DNA of 5,933 bases, taken from assembly GCA_900322105.1 (NCBI GenBank), contig ONYV01000082.1:1-5933 (forward strand), given 5' to 3'. The stretch's first letter is position 1. Each line of letters starts with the position of its first letter. Positions 5,874-5,933 of this stretch are shown piece by piece. The DNA comes from an uncultured Eubacteriales bacterium (GTDB taxonomy: Bacteria > Bacillota > Clostridia > Oscillospirales > Acutalibacteraceae). The notes beneath the pieces were generated by a model that was not told the origin of the DNA, made no database searches, and was given only the letters and a program-made list of their open reading frames with translations. Made by a program: the position numbers and the translations under genes.

Positions 5874-5933
5874 TATCTTCAGCAAACTCAGGGCTGATGC
5901 CTTTTTTTGCAAGTTCATTGCGAACGGTTATGA
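5719..5933 (-). CDS. Possible minus-strand gene fragment entering from the right edge
   Basis: On the minus strand a frame is open from the edge (first full codon at 5931) down to TGA at 5721-5719. Its first ~33 residues (VRNELAKKGISPEFAEDII, then DTAWLYDLDNY) look like a real helical protein with purine-first codons, and this DNA makes a poor protein in the + strand gene frame. The remainder, below about 5820, overlaps well-supported + strand coding sequence and looks like a shadow. RNELAKKGIS faintly recalls the tri-helical repeats of the RecA regulator RecX, but the spacing to the following acidic motif is shorter than I expect, so I do not assign it. It may be one half of a rearrangement or just chance. 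Confidence 0.3.
   Translation of the reverse strand, partial: ITVRNELAKKGISPEFAEDIIDTAWLYDLDNYCLWAVCITLPQDSDEHHIPSHRSSRPARWQNTFRSAKI
5890..5908 (+). terminator. Weak candidate terminator after the membrane protein gene
   Basis: AGGGC (5890-5894) pairs with GCCTT (5899-5903), including one G-T wobble, around a TGAT loop. The T-run is seven bases (5902-5908), the first two of which are in the stem. The hairpin starts 17 bases after the stop at 5871-5873. The stem is short, and the same bases read as plausible codons on the minus strand, so it may be accidental. Confidence 0.3.

Overview
The window reads like the chromosome of an anaerobic Gram-positive gut bacterium of the Clostridia, most likely a Ruminococcus-type (Oscillospiraceae) species. 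The grounds are the style of the glycogen/maltodextrin enzymes, strong AGGAGG-type ribosome binding sites, and three well-formed sigma-A-like promoters. The genus is inferred, not proven. All confident genes are on the + strand, and I see no rRNA, tRNA, CRISPR array or insertion sequence.

Left part (1-738). The first ~100 bases probably hold the 3' end of an unidentified gene. A promoter at 163-191 then drives a stand-alone CinA C-terminal domain protein of 170 aa (226-738), predicted to be a PncC-type nicotinamide mononucleotide amidohydrolase.

Middle (739-4856). A 164-base AT-rich intergenic stretch holds an AT-rich inverted repeat and an extended -10 promoter. It precedes one long 1295-aa reading frame that fuses a complete 4-alpha-glucanotransferase (GH77, MalQ; about residues 1-490) to a complete glycogen/maltodextrin phosphorylase (GT35, GlgP/MalP; residues 499-1295). 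The two activities normally work in sequence: MalQ disproportionates short maltodextrins into longer chains, and the phosphorylase releases glucose-1-phosphate from them. The junction carries what looks like the original Shine-Dalgarno and ATG of glgP, so the phosphorylase may also be made alone. The transcript ends at a strong intrinsic terminator with a UUCG tetraloop.

Right part (4857-5933). A third extended -10 promoter, followed by a dyad at the transcription start region, drives a 281-aa protein of unknown function with a four-cysteine zinc-ribbon-like motif and three predicted membrane segments. Its last ~20 codons do not look like coding sequence. The same DNA read on the minus strand does look like protein, suggesting a junction between two gene fragments near 5810-5830 or a frame problem close to the window edge.

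The most notable item is the MalQ-GlgP fusion with its retained internal translation start. I did not see a clearly new defence or mobile system.
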